64,000 bases of DNA. Origin: Paracholeplasma manati (GTDB lineage Bacteria > Bacillota_I > Bacilli_A > Acholeplasmatales > UBA5453). The stretch covers positions 310,001 through 374,000 of the forward strand of contig NZ_JAOVQM010000001.1 of assembly GCF_025742995.1 (NCBI RefSeq), in the 5' to 3' direction. Positions 20,163 to 28,627 of this stretch are shown one piece after another. Position 1 is the first letter of the stretch, and each line of letters opens with the position of its first letter. Made by a program: the position numbers and the translations under genes. The notes under the pieces were generated by a model. That model made no database searches. It had not been told where the DNA came from and worked only from the letters and a program-made list of their open reading frames with translations.

Positions 20163-21541
20163 TGAAAAAGTACGCATTGATCCTCGCTGCAGGTAAAGGT
20201 ACCCGCATGAGAACTGAATTACCTAAATGTGCTTTCCCGATTTTAGGTAAGCCGATGATTGAATACATTGTCGAAAATATCGAGAAAACAGATATCGACG
20301 AAATCGTCGCGATTGTTGGTCACAAGAAAGAAGTCATTATGGACATTCTCAAGGATAGAGCACAATACGCTGTCCAAGAACAACAACTCGGTACAGGACA
20401 CGCAGCACTATCTGCAGCACCGCTTTTAGAAGGCAAAGAAGGCACCACATTTATTCTCCCAGGAGACATGCCCTTAATGGAATACCCGCTCATGGATAAA
20501 CTTATGAGAGCCCATGAAGAAATGGGTAACGACCTCACGGTAGTTACCATGGTGGTAGATTATCCAAAAGGCTATGGACGCATTGTTAGAGATGAATACG
20601 GTACAGTAAAAGGCATCGTTGAAGAAAACGACTGCACTGAATCTGAAAAGCAAATCAAAGAAGTAAACTCCTCTGTATATATCGTTGATAACAAAGCTTT
20701 ATTTGAAACCTTAAAACAAATCAAAAAGAACGATCGTAAGGGTGAATACTACTTAACCGACATCGTTAGTTTGATGCATCAAAGTTATAAGGTCAATACC
20801 TTCATCGTTAGAAACTCCATGGTAACCATGGGTATCAACGATTTGTATGCCATCTCTATCGCAGAAAAGTATTTAAGAGACTCTATCAATAAAGGCCATA
20901 TGTTATCAGGCGTTTCAATGATCAACCCTGAAACCATCACCATTGGACATAACGTCGTGATTGAAGAAGGTGTATGGATTTATCCAAACACCTCCATCAC
21001 TGGTAATTCGGTCATTAAAAAAGGTGCAATTATTGGTCCAAATACAGAAATCAAGGATTCCATCATTGATGAAGAGGCTGAAATTAGACATAGCTTAGTC
21101 ATTGATAGTAAAGTTGGTAAGAAAACCACCGTAGGTCCATTCGCTCATTTAAGAGGTCACGCAAATGTGGGTGATCATAACCGCATTGGTAACTTCGTCG
21201 AAGTGAAAAATTCAACGACTGGCGATGATACTAAAGCCGCACATCTAGCTTATATTGGTGACGCAGAAGTTGGCGAACGTGTTAACTTCGGTTGTGGATC
21301 CATCACAGTGAATTACGACGGTGTTAAAAAACACAAGACTACTATTGGCAATGATGTCTTTATTGGATGTAACGTCAATATGGTCGCACCAATATCAATC
21401 AGCGATAACGTATTCATCGCAGCTGGTTCAACTGTTACAAAAGACATTCCAAAAGGTTCATTGGCGATTGCGAGAAATCAACAAATCAATAAAGAAGATT
21501 ACTACAAATACTTAATTAAGCCAAAACCAAGTGAAAAATAA
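20162..21541 (+). CDS. glmU: Bifunctional N-acetylglucosamine-1-phosphate uridyltransferase / GlcN-1-P acetyltransferase
   Basis: Last two steps to UDP-GlcNAc. 459 aa from the ATG that overlaps the glmM TGA. The N-terminal pyrophosphorylase has LILAAGKGTRM with RTELPK (residues 6-22); the C-terminal half is a left-handed beta helix of hexapeptide repeats ending in the acetyltransferase active site (AHLAYIGDAEVG, NYDGVKKHKT). Together with glmS and glmM it gives the cell a complete route to UDP-GlcNAc, here in one operon with the dehydratase that probably consumes it. Confidence 0.96.
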   Translation: MKKYALILAAGKGTRMRTELPKCAFPILGKPMIEYIVENIEKTDIDEIVAIVGHKKEVIMDILKDRAQYAVQEQQLGTGHAALSAAPLLEGKEGTTFILPGDMPLMEYPLMDKLMRAHEEMGNDLTVVTMVVDYPKGYGRIVRDEYGTVKGIVEENDCTESEKQIKEVNSSVYIVDNKALFETLKQIKKNDRKGEYYLTDIVSLMHQSYKVNTFIVRNSMVTMGINDLYAISIAEKYLRDSINKGHMLSGVSMINPETITIGHNVVIEEGVWIYPNTSITGNSVIKKGAIIGPNTEIKDSIIDEEAEIRHSLVIDSKVGKKTTVGPFAHLRGHANVGDHNRIGNFVEVKNSTTGDDTKAAHLAYIGDAEVGERVNFGCGSITVNYDGVKKHKTTIGNDVFIGCNVNMVAPISISDNVFIAAGSTVTKDIPKGSLAIARNQQINKEDYYKYLIKPKPSEK

Positions 21542-21555
21542 TAGATAAAAACAAA

Positions 21556-21592
21556 GAAAAAGCGATATTTTTGAAAAATATTGCTTTTTTTG
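21556..21592 (+). terminator. Rho-independent terminator after glmU
   Basis: AAAAAGCGATATTTTT pairs with AAAATATTGCTTTTTT around a short GA-containing loop. It ends the capD-glmSMU unit just before the AT-rich island. Confidence 0.85.
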
Positions 21593-21642
21593 TTGGAAAA
21601 GTGGACAATTAAAGGGAAAAATACGTTTTATTGTTTGATGTA

Positions 21643-21664
21643 ATCGTATTGCATCTTATACGAT
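21643..21664 (+). repeat. Perfect 7-bp inverted repeat with 8-bp spacer
   Basis: ATCGTAT (21643-21649) and ATACGAT (21658-21664) flank TGCATCTT. It lies 38 bp before the first island gene. The geometry fits either an operator or a tyrosine-recombinase core site. Confidence 0.5.
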
Positions 21665-21701
21665 AAAGTATAAATCAATTAAAAATAGAGAGGGAAGAAA
21701 C

Positions 21702-22397
21702 ATGAATAAAAAATATGAATTACAAAAAAAAGAGTATTTAGATAACTATGAAGATGTTCTTAGAGAGAATGAAGAGTATTTTAAAGGAAAAGATGAAAAT
21801 ACAGTAAAAGGACTTAAAGAATTATTGAAACAGGCCCTAGATGTAGCATTAGATGTAAGAAAGTTTGAGATTGAAATGTATTGGAAAAGAGCAACATATT
21901 TTTGGGTCTTTATCTCAGTGACGTATGCAGCATACTTTTCTATTTTATCAGATGAAAACTTATCAAAAATGCCAATATTAGCTGTAATTGTATCATTCGT
22001 TGGTATTGTATTTTCGTTAGCGTGGTATCTCGTAAATAGAGGTAGTAAGTATTGGCAAAATAATTGGGAACACCATGTTGATATGCTTGAGAACATGAAT
22101 ATTGGACCTCTTTATAAATTGACAATTGATAATAACAACAAACCGTTACAGTTATTGAAAGCATTTCCATTATCAGTATCAAGAATCAACATAACAGTTA
22201 GCTTATACATTACACTTACATGGTTTTTTCTAGCATATTTTAGTATAAATTTGTATCTTAAAAGATCTCCTGACTTTAGTGAACATACATATTTGATAAT
22301 TGGATTAGTAACTACACTATTTTTTATAGCATTACTTGTATTCAATATGGAATCAACGAATAAAGTCGATGAATCAAATTTAAAAAGAAGAGACTAG
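21702..22397 (+). CDS. Four-helix membrane protein resembling the RipA/octameric membrane protein family
   Basis: 231 aa with a charged N-terminal helix (about 1-55), then segments EMYWKRATYFWVFISVTYAAYF, split by a short loop from PILAVIVSFVGIVFSLAWYLV, and a second pair at about 165-215. The blocks EMYWKRATYFW and GSKYWQNNWEHHVDMLE resemble the RipA-like bacterial octameric membrane proteins; this is recall of the pattern, not a search. The biochemical role of that family is unclear. The gene is clearly more AT-rich than the upstream glm genes and opens the island. Its ribosome-binding site is GAGGGAAG. Confidence 0.6.
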   Translation: MNKKYELQKKEYLDNYEDVLRENEEYFKGKDENTVKGLKELLKQALDVALDVRKFEIEMYWKRATYFWVFISVTYAAYFSILSDENLSKMPILAVIVSFVGIVFSLAWYLVNRGSKYWQNNWEHHVDMLENMNIGPLYKLTIDNNNKPLQLLKAFPLSVSRINITVSLYITLTWFFLAYFSINLYLKRSPDFSEHTYLIIGLVTTLFFIALLVFNMESTNKVDESNLKRRD

Positions 22398-22475
22398 ACT
22401 TATTATGCATATTAATGTTGTTGAATCATATTAATGAATTTACTATATATAAATGTAAAGGGAGAACTGTAAACT

Positions 22476-24809
22476 ATGGAAAGTTTATCAACGTGTAAAA
22501 TATATAGAAAAAGATATCTGTGGTCAATTTCAATTTTCATAATATTTATAGGAATTCTTTTTGATACATATCTCAGTGAAGTTTATATTATAACAATTAG
22601 TGATATTTCAATGTACTATACAGCCCTAGTTACAGTTGGCGCAATTTCAGCAACTCTAATTACGATTGTGTCTTCATCATTAGATAATCGAGTATTATCA
22701 TTTAAACTTAAAGAGATTTTGAACTTTACGAATAAATACTTATCTATAAAGACATTTGTTCCGACTAATATAGTACTAATATTTGTCGGTACAATAGCGT
22801 ATATGTTAAATTTAACTAATGCGTTATTTATGGTGTTTTTTGTCATTTTAATGTTCACAGGAATATTTTCATTTTATATATGGATTTGTGCTACAGATTC
22901 TAGTTTTCCAATCGAATTAGCAAAAGAAGAAATTGAGCGATTAAGTAGTCTGAAAGATCAAGAAAATAAAACATTTGATTTGCTAATGAAAGCTTTCAAA
23001 CACACATATAATACCGATAGCAGCGAGTATGCAATCATCGAAGATTTATTAAGAGATAACTACTCAAAAACAGATCAAACATACAACATTAGCAAAATTA
23101 GAGAAATATTTGATTATATTATTTCGAAAGATGGTCCAACGAAGGCATTTTCAATAATTATCTATATTACCTCTAAAAATAATAAAGAATATAAGAATTA
23201 TGAAATTAAAAAGATAATTTTGGATTTTGCTTTCGAAATGCAAAATGCTACGTACGTAAAAATTGATAATTATGACATTTTCAACTTCTATAGAAACATA
23301 ACCAGACAGTATGAATTATTTGGTACATATTCGACACTTCTTTTATATAAATCCTTTTCAATGATCTTCGATAATAACAAGCTAGGGTATAAGCCACGCT
23401 TGTTATTTGCTGAACAATATATTGGATTATTATGTCGATTTATATCAGCATATAAAGCAGATTTGTTCTCTATTCAACAAAGAGTCTATCTGGAATTATA
23501 TATTGATTACGTACTTCTTAACTCTAATAACGATAATATGAAAATGACAATCCACAATTATTTTGTTAACGGATTAACAAATATTTCAACATACTTAAAA
23601 GAACGTCTCTTTGAAACGCTGCTGTTAATGTATTTTTCTGAATATATGCTAAGTAGAATGATACAATTTAACTCTCAAAATAATCAAAAAGTATTGGATT
23701 TGAAAGGAATAAGCATAATTAGACATATTAAAAAACTAGATTATGTTTTTATTCAAACATCAATAAAGCTTTATCAAGAAATCAATAGTTATTTATATCT
23801 TGGAAAAGTGTTGAAAAATGGGCCATTTTTAGAGAATCTCAATTATGAATTTATTGAATTTTTACTGATTAACTCATTCGTATTCGACAGTTTTATTAAA
23901 TGGCCACAAGTAATGGAGAGGATTATTCATGAAACGACTTTAGAGAATACTAAGCAGTTATTTAGATTATTTGATAAGGGAAAAGAAATCTTAGTTGAGG
24001 AAGTTAGAGACCACATTAAATTTATTTCAATAGAAGCATTGAAGCAGCGGAATGATTTAGTTCAATTGTCTAAAACGTATTTCAATATAATAAATAAGAA
24101 GATTATAAATGCTGAGATCATTGTTGGAAAACTAGATGAGAACAGGATCAGCATAAGGAAACAAGATTTATTGTCAAGTATTGACCTTTTTCTTGATAAG
24201 TTACCCCATCAGACACTTGGTGAGAAACTAGATTGCGTTGATAAGTATGTTGAATTTATTGTTGAGAAAGATGATTTAGATAATGATATCTTATTCGTAG
24301 ATGTAGCTATGGCTAACATTAAATCAGTACTATTTGAGTTATTAAAAGAGAAAGGTAGCAAAATACAATTTAGTTATAACGATGAGTCATATGAGAAACT
24401 ATTAGATTTGCTTATAGAAAAGGGTTATAACACACATAATTCTACTATTGATTCAGAGATAGAACTTTGGACTAACGAAAAAATCTACAAATTGTGGAAA
24501 GAAGAAACAGCTAACCTAAATTACATTGATGTGTTAAATGAATATGGAATCATTTTTTATAATTCCAGTATGTTTAAAATTAGTCTCGAATTACTAGATT
24601 TCACATTAAGAGATTTAACAGATACTGAAATATCTAGTTTCTTAGAGGGGTATGAAATTTATCCTAATAAATATAGTTTTGTAGATGCATTGTATGTTCG
24701 TTCGGAAGCGGAAAAATATGTTAGTAATAAATATCAAAAAATTGTAATTAGGGTTACAATTTGTGTAGGTTTTGGACCCGATGATTTGTTAATCGTTGAA
24801 CAGTTGTAA
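22476..24809 (+). CDS. Large membrane protein of unknown function
   Basis: 777 aa, starting at the ATG at 22476 with GGGAG 11 bases upstream. Four hydrophobic segments lie in the first 140 residues (about 14-31, 47-68, 95-112, 116-137); the remaining 640 residues are hydrophilic, mostly helical and probably cytoplasmic. No catalytic motif was recognised. Codon choice is strongly AT-biased, as in its neighbour at 21702, suggesting shared foreign origin. A 10-bp direct repeat, CATATTAATG, lies at 22408 and 22427 between the two genes. The pair might be a stress or phage-defence unit, but that is only inference from its genomic setting. Confidence 0.6.
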   Translation: MESLSTCKIYRKRYLWSISIFIIFIGILFDTYLSEVYIITISDISMYYTALVTVGAISATLITIVSSSLDNRVLSFKLKEILNFTNKYLSIKTFVPTNIVLIFVGTIAYMLNLTNALFMVFFVILMFTGIFSFYIWICATDSSFPIELAKEEIERLSSLKDQENKTFDLLMKAFKHTYNTDSSEYAIIEDLLRDNYSKTDQTYNISKIREIFDYIISKDGPTKAFSIIIYITSKNNKEYKNYEIKKIILDFAFEMQNATYVKIDNYDIFNFYRNITRQYELFGTYSTLLLYKSFSMIFDNNKLGYKPRLLFAEQYIGLLCRFISAYKADLFSIQQRVYLELYIDYVLLNSNNDNMKMTIHNYFVNGLTNISTYLKERLFETLLLMYFSEYMLSRMIQFNSQNNQKVLDLKGISIIRHIKKLDYVFIQTSIKLYQEINSYLYLGKVLKNGPFLENLNYEFIEFLLINSFVFDSFIKWPQVMERIIHETTLENTKQLFRLFDKGKEILVEEVRDHIKFISIEALKQRNDLVQLSKTYFNIINKKIINAEIIVGKLDENRISIRKQDLLSSIDLFLDKLPHQTLGEKLDCVDKYVEFIVEKDDLDNDILFVDVAMANIKSVLFELLKEKGSKIQFSYNDESYEKLLDLLIEKGYNTHNSTIDSEIELWTNEKIYKLWKEETANLNYIDVLNEYGIIFYNSSMFKISLELLDFTLRDLTDTEISSFLEGYEIYPNKYSFVDALYVRSEAEKYVSNKYQKIVIRVTICVGFGPDDLLIVEQL

Positions 24810-24902
24810 TAGAATACATTTTTATGAGTTTTCAAGCATATGATATTTAAGTGTTTTTTATAGAATTCTTTTTAAATCAGGATTATTAATTGTTATAAAA
24901 CG

Positions 24903-24932
24903 AAAAAACGGACAATTTGATGTCCGTTTTTT
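24903..24932. terminator. Bidirectional terminator between convergent genes
   Basis: AAAAAACGGACA and TGTCCGTTTTTT form a perfect 12-bp stem with a 6-nt loop, with A-run and T-run on opposite flanks; it serves the + gene ending at 24809 and the - gene ending at 24936. Confidence 0.88.
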
Positions 24933-24935
24933 GAT

Positions 24936-26132
24936 TTATACTGAAACAGTTCTTTTTGCATTTAATGTTTTGATGGCGTTAACTTTTCTGTCGTAATCAG
25001 CCTTTTTATTCTTGTTTATTCTACCTACAAGCATAAGTGATAAAAGTATTAAAACGATGAGCGCTGATCCCGAAACGATCACTGCAGTTCTTACATTCGT
25101 CGAATCATAAATAATAAAACCTAAAACCACCGATACCAAGATACTTATTAAGTACCAAGGTATAGCGCTTGTTTCGTGATAAGGATCTATATCAAGTTTG
25201 TCTTCAGTAACGGTTCTAAACTGAATATTATCCTCAACTTTTAGTTTCTCTTTATCATATGACTTCTTTTCATCTTTATCAATTAATATTGATTTTTGCT
25301 TAAGAATATAACGGTCAAATGCGTTATCTTTTTCTTTTTCAGTTAGATATGGTGGATACCCTGTTTCCTTACATATAGATGCCTTTTCTTTATACATTTT
25401 AAGTGCGAACTCTTCTTTTGACTGATTAAATTTTTCTAGTAATTCCTTCTGTCGGTTGTTGAAATACCCATCGAACATCATATCTTTTAGATTACTAGGG
25501 ATTTTTGTGTCTTTAATAACACAATAATGTAGACTTAATCCGTATCTATCAATATCTATACCACTCAGAATATTTTTAGATAATTCAGTTAGATACTTTG
25601 GAAGTTCATAGTAACTGATGTTTTTAAGCATAATATATTCGGAAATAATTGACTTGGATTCACTTACCAAAAGGGTTGTAAAATAGTTATAAATGTTTTC
25701 TAGGGTAATGAAATCAAATCCAAGATCAACTGCATTAATGAATTTGAGTGGTGAGATAATTTTCAATTTCACCTCAATATTCATTTGTAATTCAGTAGGT
25801 ATACCGATAAATGAATCTATATAGTCAATTAAAACAGAATAACTAATCTTAAAAGATGTTTGATCTTCTAGTGACGTAAACACTAATTGTTTATTTACAG
25901 AATCTGTAGCTAAAAGTTTTTTATTTAAGTATGAATTTAATAACTGTTCTGTTAGTAGGTGCTTAGGTAAAACTTTTATGAATTCATAGCTAGATTTGAC
26001 AGCTAACAATAATTTACTATTGTGTTGATCATTAGTTGGGTCTAATTGTAAAAGTAAATCAGGTTTTTCGAGCACAGAAGCGATGAATCTTTCGTTATTT
26101 AACTGAAGTAAATCGTTCAAAGTAAGAGCCAT
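24936..26132 (-). CDS. SPFH-like protein with C-terminal transmembrane pair
   Basis: 398 aa, downstream member of a two-gene minus-strand operon; its ATG follows the partner's TAA directly, with AGGAGG inside the partner's end. Residues about 100-280 parallel the SPFH region of the partner: in particular ALKMYKEKASICKETGYPP followed by YLTEKEKD aligns with LKLYTEKAKIYKEYNYAYM followed by TEYEKD. Two hydrophobic segments near the C-terminus (about 325-345 and 350-372) would anchor it. SPFH proteins oligomerise as membrane scaffolds. The N-terminal 90 residues are unassigned. The SPFH assignment is inference from similarity to the partner. Confidence 0.55.
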   Translation of the reverse strand: MALTLNDLLQLNNERFIASVLEKPDLLLQLDPTNDQHNSKLLLAVKSSYEFIKVLPKHLLTEQLLNSYLNKKLLATDSVNKQLVFTSLEDQTSFKISYSVLIDYIDSFIGIPTELQMNIEVKLKIISPLKFINAVDLGFDFITLENIYNYFTTLLVSESKSIISEYIMLKNISYYELPKYLTELSKNILSGIDIDRYGLSLHYCVIKDTKIPSNLKDMMFDGYFNNRQKELLEKFNQSKEEFALKMYKEKASICKETGYPPYLTEKEKDNAFDRYILKQKSILIDKDEKKSYDKEKLKVEDNIQFRTVTEDKLDIDPYHETSAIPWYLISILVSVVLGFIIYDSTNVRTAVIVSGSALIVLILLSLMLVGRINKNKKADYDRKVNAIKTLNAKRTVSV

Positions 26133-27200
26133 TTAAATGTCCTCCTGATATGAACAATATTGACATTGAGTAGAATTAGAAGATATTTGATTACCACAAA
26201 CTTCACAAGTCTTTAAGTCAATTTGTTTCTTTTCATCTGGGTTTGTAACATTAACTGGTGGTGTACAGACGTGGACTTCTTTGACAATGTTTGGTTGTCT
26301 ATCTGGAGCAATCGGCGAATTTTCTTTTATAGAAAAATCGTACTTAGTTTCTGCAAAGTTCTTGGCTTTTAATAACACTCGGTTCAATTCCTTATCTTTT
26401 TCATATTCAGTCATGTAAGCATAATTGTATTCTTTATAAATTTTTGCTTTTTCTGTATATAATTTTAAAGAATCCTCTGCTATTCGAATATCATAATTAT
26501 GTTTAATCAATTGAGTATTGATTTGTGCATATTCTTTTTGTAGTGATTTCTTGACCTCATCATCTACAAGTACACCAGTCACCAAAAACTCAGTTAAAGC
26601 TAAACCCATTTCCTCGCACTCAGGTGTCAATAAACCTAACATTTTTTGAGATAACTCTTTTAAGAAACCATAACTATTGAGAATAGATCTTTTTTCATCC
26701 GTAATGTAAGCAGCATAATTGGATTGAAGTTCCATGTATATCAGATGCTTGAATACCTCAAACACACTCTTGGCAGTAATATCTATCTGCTTTCCGAAAT
26801 GTTCAAATAACTTTTGGACATCCAACAACTTGATTGAAAAATAACCTTTGAACTTAACTTGAAATGGTATATTCAAGGTTGGGTCGAAAATCCAAAAATC
26901 CATATCACTGGTAACGAACTCATGTTTTAACTCTAAAGAAACATTAATAAAATGGATATCACCGATTTTTGAAATGGGTTCTTTAATGCGAAGAAAGTAC
27001 AAAAAATTTGACCATTTTGAGACGGTTGTTTGAAGAAGTGTTTCTCTACCTGGGGAAAATGTTAAAGTTTCGTCCTCAAAAATAATATTGACCTTATGAT
27101 ACTCTGGTACAATCAAAATAGCATTTTGTCTTACACGGAAATTAACATATGAAGTGATTAATTTCGTAGACCCCGTCACAGTAATGATCTGATTTTTCAT
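26133..27200 (-). CDS. SPFH-domain (YdjI-like) protein with C-terminal zinc ribbon
   Basis: 355 aa. The early block QNAILIVPEYHKVNIIF and the segment FQVKFKGYFSIKLLDVQKLF, followed by GFLKELSQKMLGLLTPECEE and MGLALTEFLVTGV, match the layout of YdjI-type SPFH proteins, where an oligomerising beta domain is followed by a helix. The C-terminus holds a four-cysteine zinc ribbon (CEVCGNQ, then CQYCS), also common in that family. YdjI in Bacillus belongs to a membrane-stress module, which suggests but does not prove a role here. The start follows AGGAG with good spacing, and a TTGATA-17-TACAAT promoter lies upstream, bracketed by an inverted repeat. Confidence 0.68.
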   Translation of the reverse strand: MKNQIITVTGSTKLITSYVNFRVRQNAILIVPEYHKVNIIFEDETLTFSPGRETLLQTTVSKWSNFLYFLRIKEPISKIGDIHFINVSLELKHEFVTSDMDFWIFDPTLNIPFQVKFKGYFSIKLLDVQKLFEHFGKQIDITAKSVFEVFKHLIYMELQSNYAAYITDEKRSILNSYGFLKELSQKMLGLLTPECEEMGLALTEFLVTGVLVDDEVKKSLQKEYAQINTQLIKHNYDIRIAEDSLKLYTEKAKIYKEYNYAYMTEYEKDKELNRVLLKAKNFAETKYDFSIKENSPIAPDRQPNIVKEVHVCTPPVNVTNPDEKKQIDLKTCEVCGNQISSNSTQCQYCSYQEDI

Positions 27201-27228
27201 ATTTCTCCTATTTTTCTCGCGTAATGCG

Positions 27229-27319
27229 TTGATTCTATTTGTTTTTTATATAAATTGTATTCTCACCTACATAATATATCAAAGTATGGAATAAATAAAG
27301 ATAAAAATAATAGAATCAA
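27229..27319. repeat. 11-bp perfect inverted repeat flanking the SPFH operon promoter
   Basis: TTGATTCTATT (27229-27239) and AATAGAATCAA (27309-27319) are exact reverse complements separated by 69 bp that contain the minus-strand promoter at 27254-27282. Confidence 0.65.
27254..27282 (-). promoter_or_regulatory. Promoter of the SPFH pair
   Basis: Read on the minus strand, TTGATA (27282-27277), a 17-bp spacer and TACAAT (27259-27254), about 50 bp before the start codon at 27200. Confidence 0.65.
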
Positions 27320-27676
27320 TATATAGATATCAAATGTATTTCGAAATTATTTCAATTTATATAAACGAATCTATTTATCAATGGTTTGCTGTGATTTTAA
27401 ATTAAACATTTAATTTTATTTGTCATTGATATAATATACAAATTTCTCACATCCGTGCGGTTAAAAAGGGGTTGAATCTATGACCACCTGTACGGACCAT
27501 TCAAGATTAGTATGAACTTAATGTAATAATTTTGAATCGCTTGAATAAGTAATCAAGAATGACCGCTCTATATAAGTATTATCAAATAAAGCGGTTTTAT
27601 AGACATCATTTAAAGTAAAACTACACCGCGTGTCTGTACTATTATAAAAGAAAATACAGGGTGGGATGAACAAGCT

Positions 27677-28627
27677 ATGAACGAACATTTTCTCGAACCA
27701 TTGATTAAACAATACCTCTCTGAAAAGGACATCACACAAGGCACCTATAACCTGTTTAAAATCATTCTCGACCAATATATCTCCTATTTAAAAACACATC
27801 AAATAGACTTTCCAACGACAATAGATGTCATCGCGTTCCTAGAATGGAAGAAAAGTGATGGTTGTTCCATTCGATGGACCAACCATCAAATTGGGACCTT
27901 AAAAAACTTTTACAGGTATTTATGTTTGAATCTACAGCGCTTAAGTTTACCTGAAGTGTATGCGTTTGATATCATGCAGACAATCCAGAGGGAAATATTA
28001 GATCATAATGAATTTAAACCCACCTTATCTACAGAACAAGCCAAACAGCTGTTATTGTATTGTAAGGAACGTAGACATACTCGCTCACAATACCGTGATT
28101 ACGCCATTGTTTATCTAATGCTCACCACAGGCGTTAGAAGTATTGAGATAAGACGAGCGAAGCGAAAAGATTTAAAGCGGGTTAAACGACAGCTGGTCTT
28201 GTATATCCAAGGGAAAGGTAAAACCGCTTCGGATACGTATGTGAAGATTCCTGAAGGGTTAGAACAGGCGATCAACGATTATTTGAGTTTAAGGAAAGAC
28301 AATAATCCTTTTTTATTCATTGGTCATTCTAGACACCAAACAACGCCTTACTTATCGCGATCTTTCGTGATTAAGATGTTTAAACAACTGATGAAAGACG
28401 CTGGGCTTGAAGAAACCCAAGTGACTGCTCATGGGTTAAGACACACGGCTGCGACCATGAATTTACAGAGGGGTGGTTCATTAGAATCGACCAGGCAACT
28501 CTTACGTCACGCAACTGTAACAACAACCATGATTTATGCCCATCATGTGGGTCAGATGAAGGATGAACCAGAAAATGAAATCGAACGTTTGATTTTAGAC
28601 TTTCATGAGATTAAAACGGAGACATGA
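27677..28627 (+). CDS. Tyrosine recombinase (XerC/XerD-like integrase)
   Basis: 316 aa with an N-terminal SAM-like core-binding domain (about 5-95) and a C-terminal catalytic domain. Catalytic residues are visible: Arg I at R154 in LTTGVRSIEIRRA, the lysine in the following beta hairpin (QGKGKTASD), HGLRH box, RHATVTTT and nucleophile Y287 in IYAHH. It should cut and rejoin DNA at paired inverted sites. The ATG overlaps nothing upstream and follows GGGTGGGATG. Its TGA overlaps the ATG of a second recombinase, so the two are coupled. Codon use resembles the core genes rather than the adjoining island. Confidence 0.92.
   Translation: MNEHFLEPLIKQYLSEKDITQGTYNLFKIILDQYISYLKTHQIDFPTTIDVIAFLEWKKSDGCSIRWTNHQIGTLKNFYRYLCLNLQRLSLPEVYAFDIMQTIQREILDHNEFKPTLSTEQAKQLLLYCKERRHTRSQYRDYAIVYLMLTTGVRSIEIRRAKRKDLKRVKRQLVLYIQGKGKTASDTYVKIPEGLEQAINDYLSLRKDNNPFLFIGHSRHQTTPYLSRSFVIKMFKQLMKDAGLEETQVTAHGLRHTAATMNLQRGGSLESTRQLLRHATVTTTMIYAHHVGQMKDEPENEIERLILDFHEIKTET

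Larger units (their letters stand above)
27201..27676. other. Repeat-rich divergent intergenic region between SPFH operon and recombinases
   Basis: No gene seen in 476 bp. From left to right: an inverted repeat (27229/27309) around the minus-strand promoter; TCCGTGCGG and GTACGGA (27452 and 27490) as a loose inverted pair; CATTCAAGATTA (27498-27509) opposite TAATCAAGAATG (27550-27561), inverted with a mismatched centre; and ACCGCT/AGCGGT (27562/27590) followed by TTTTAT, a possible weak attenuator before the recombinase genes. Confidence 0.45.
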
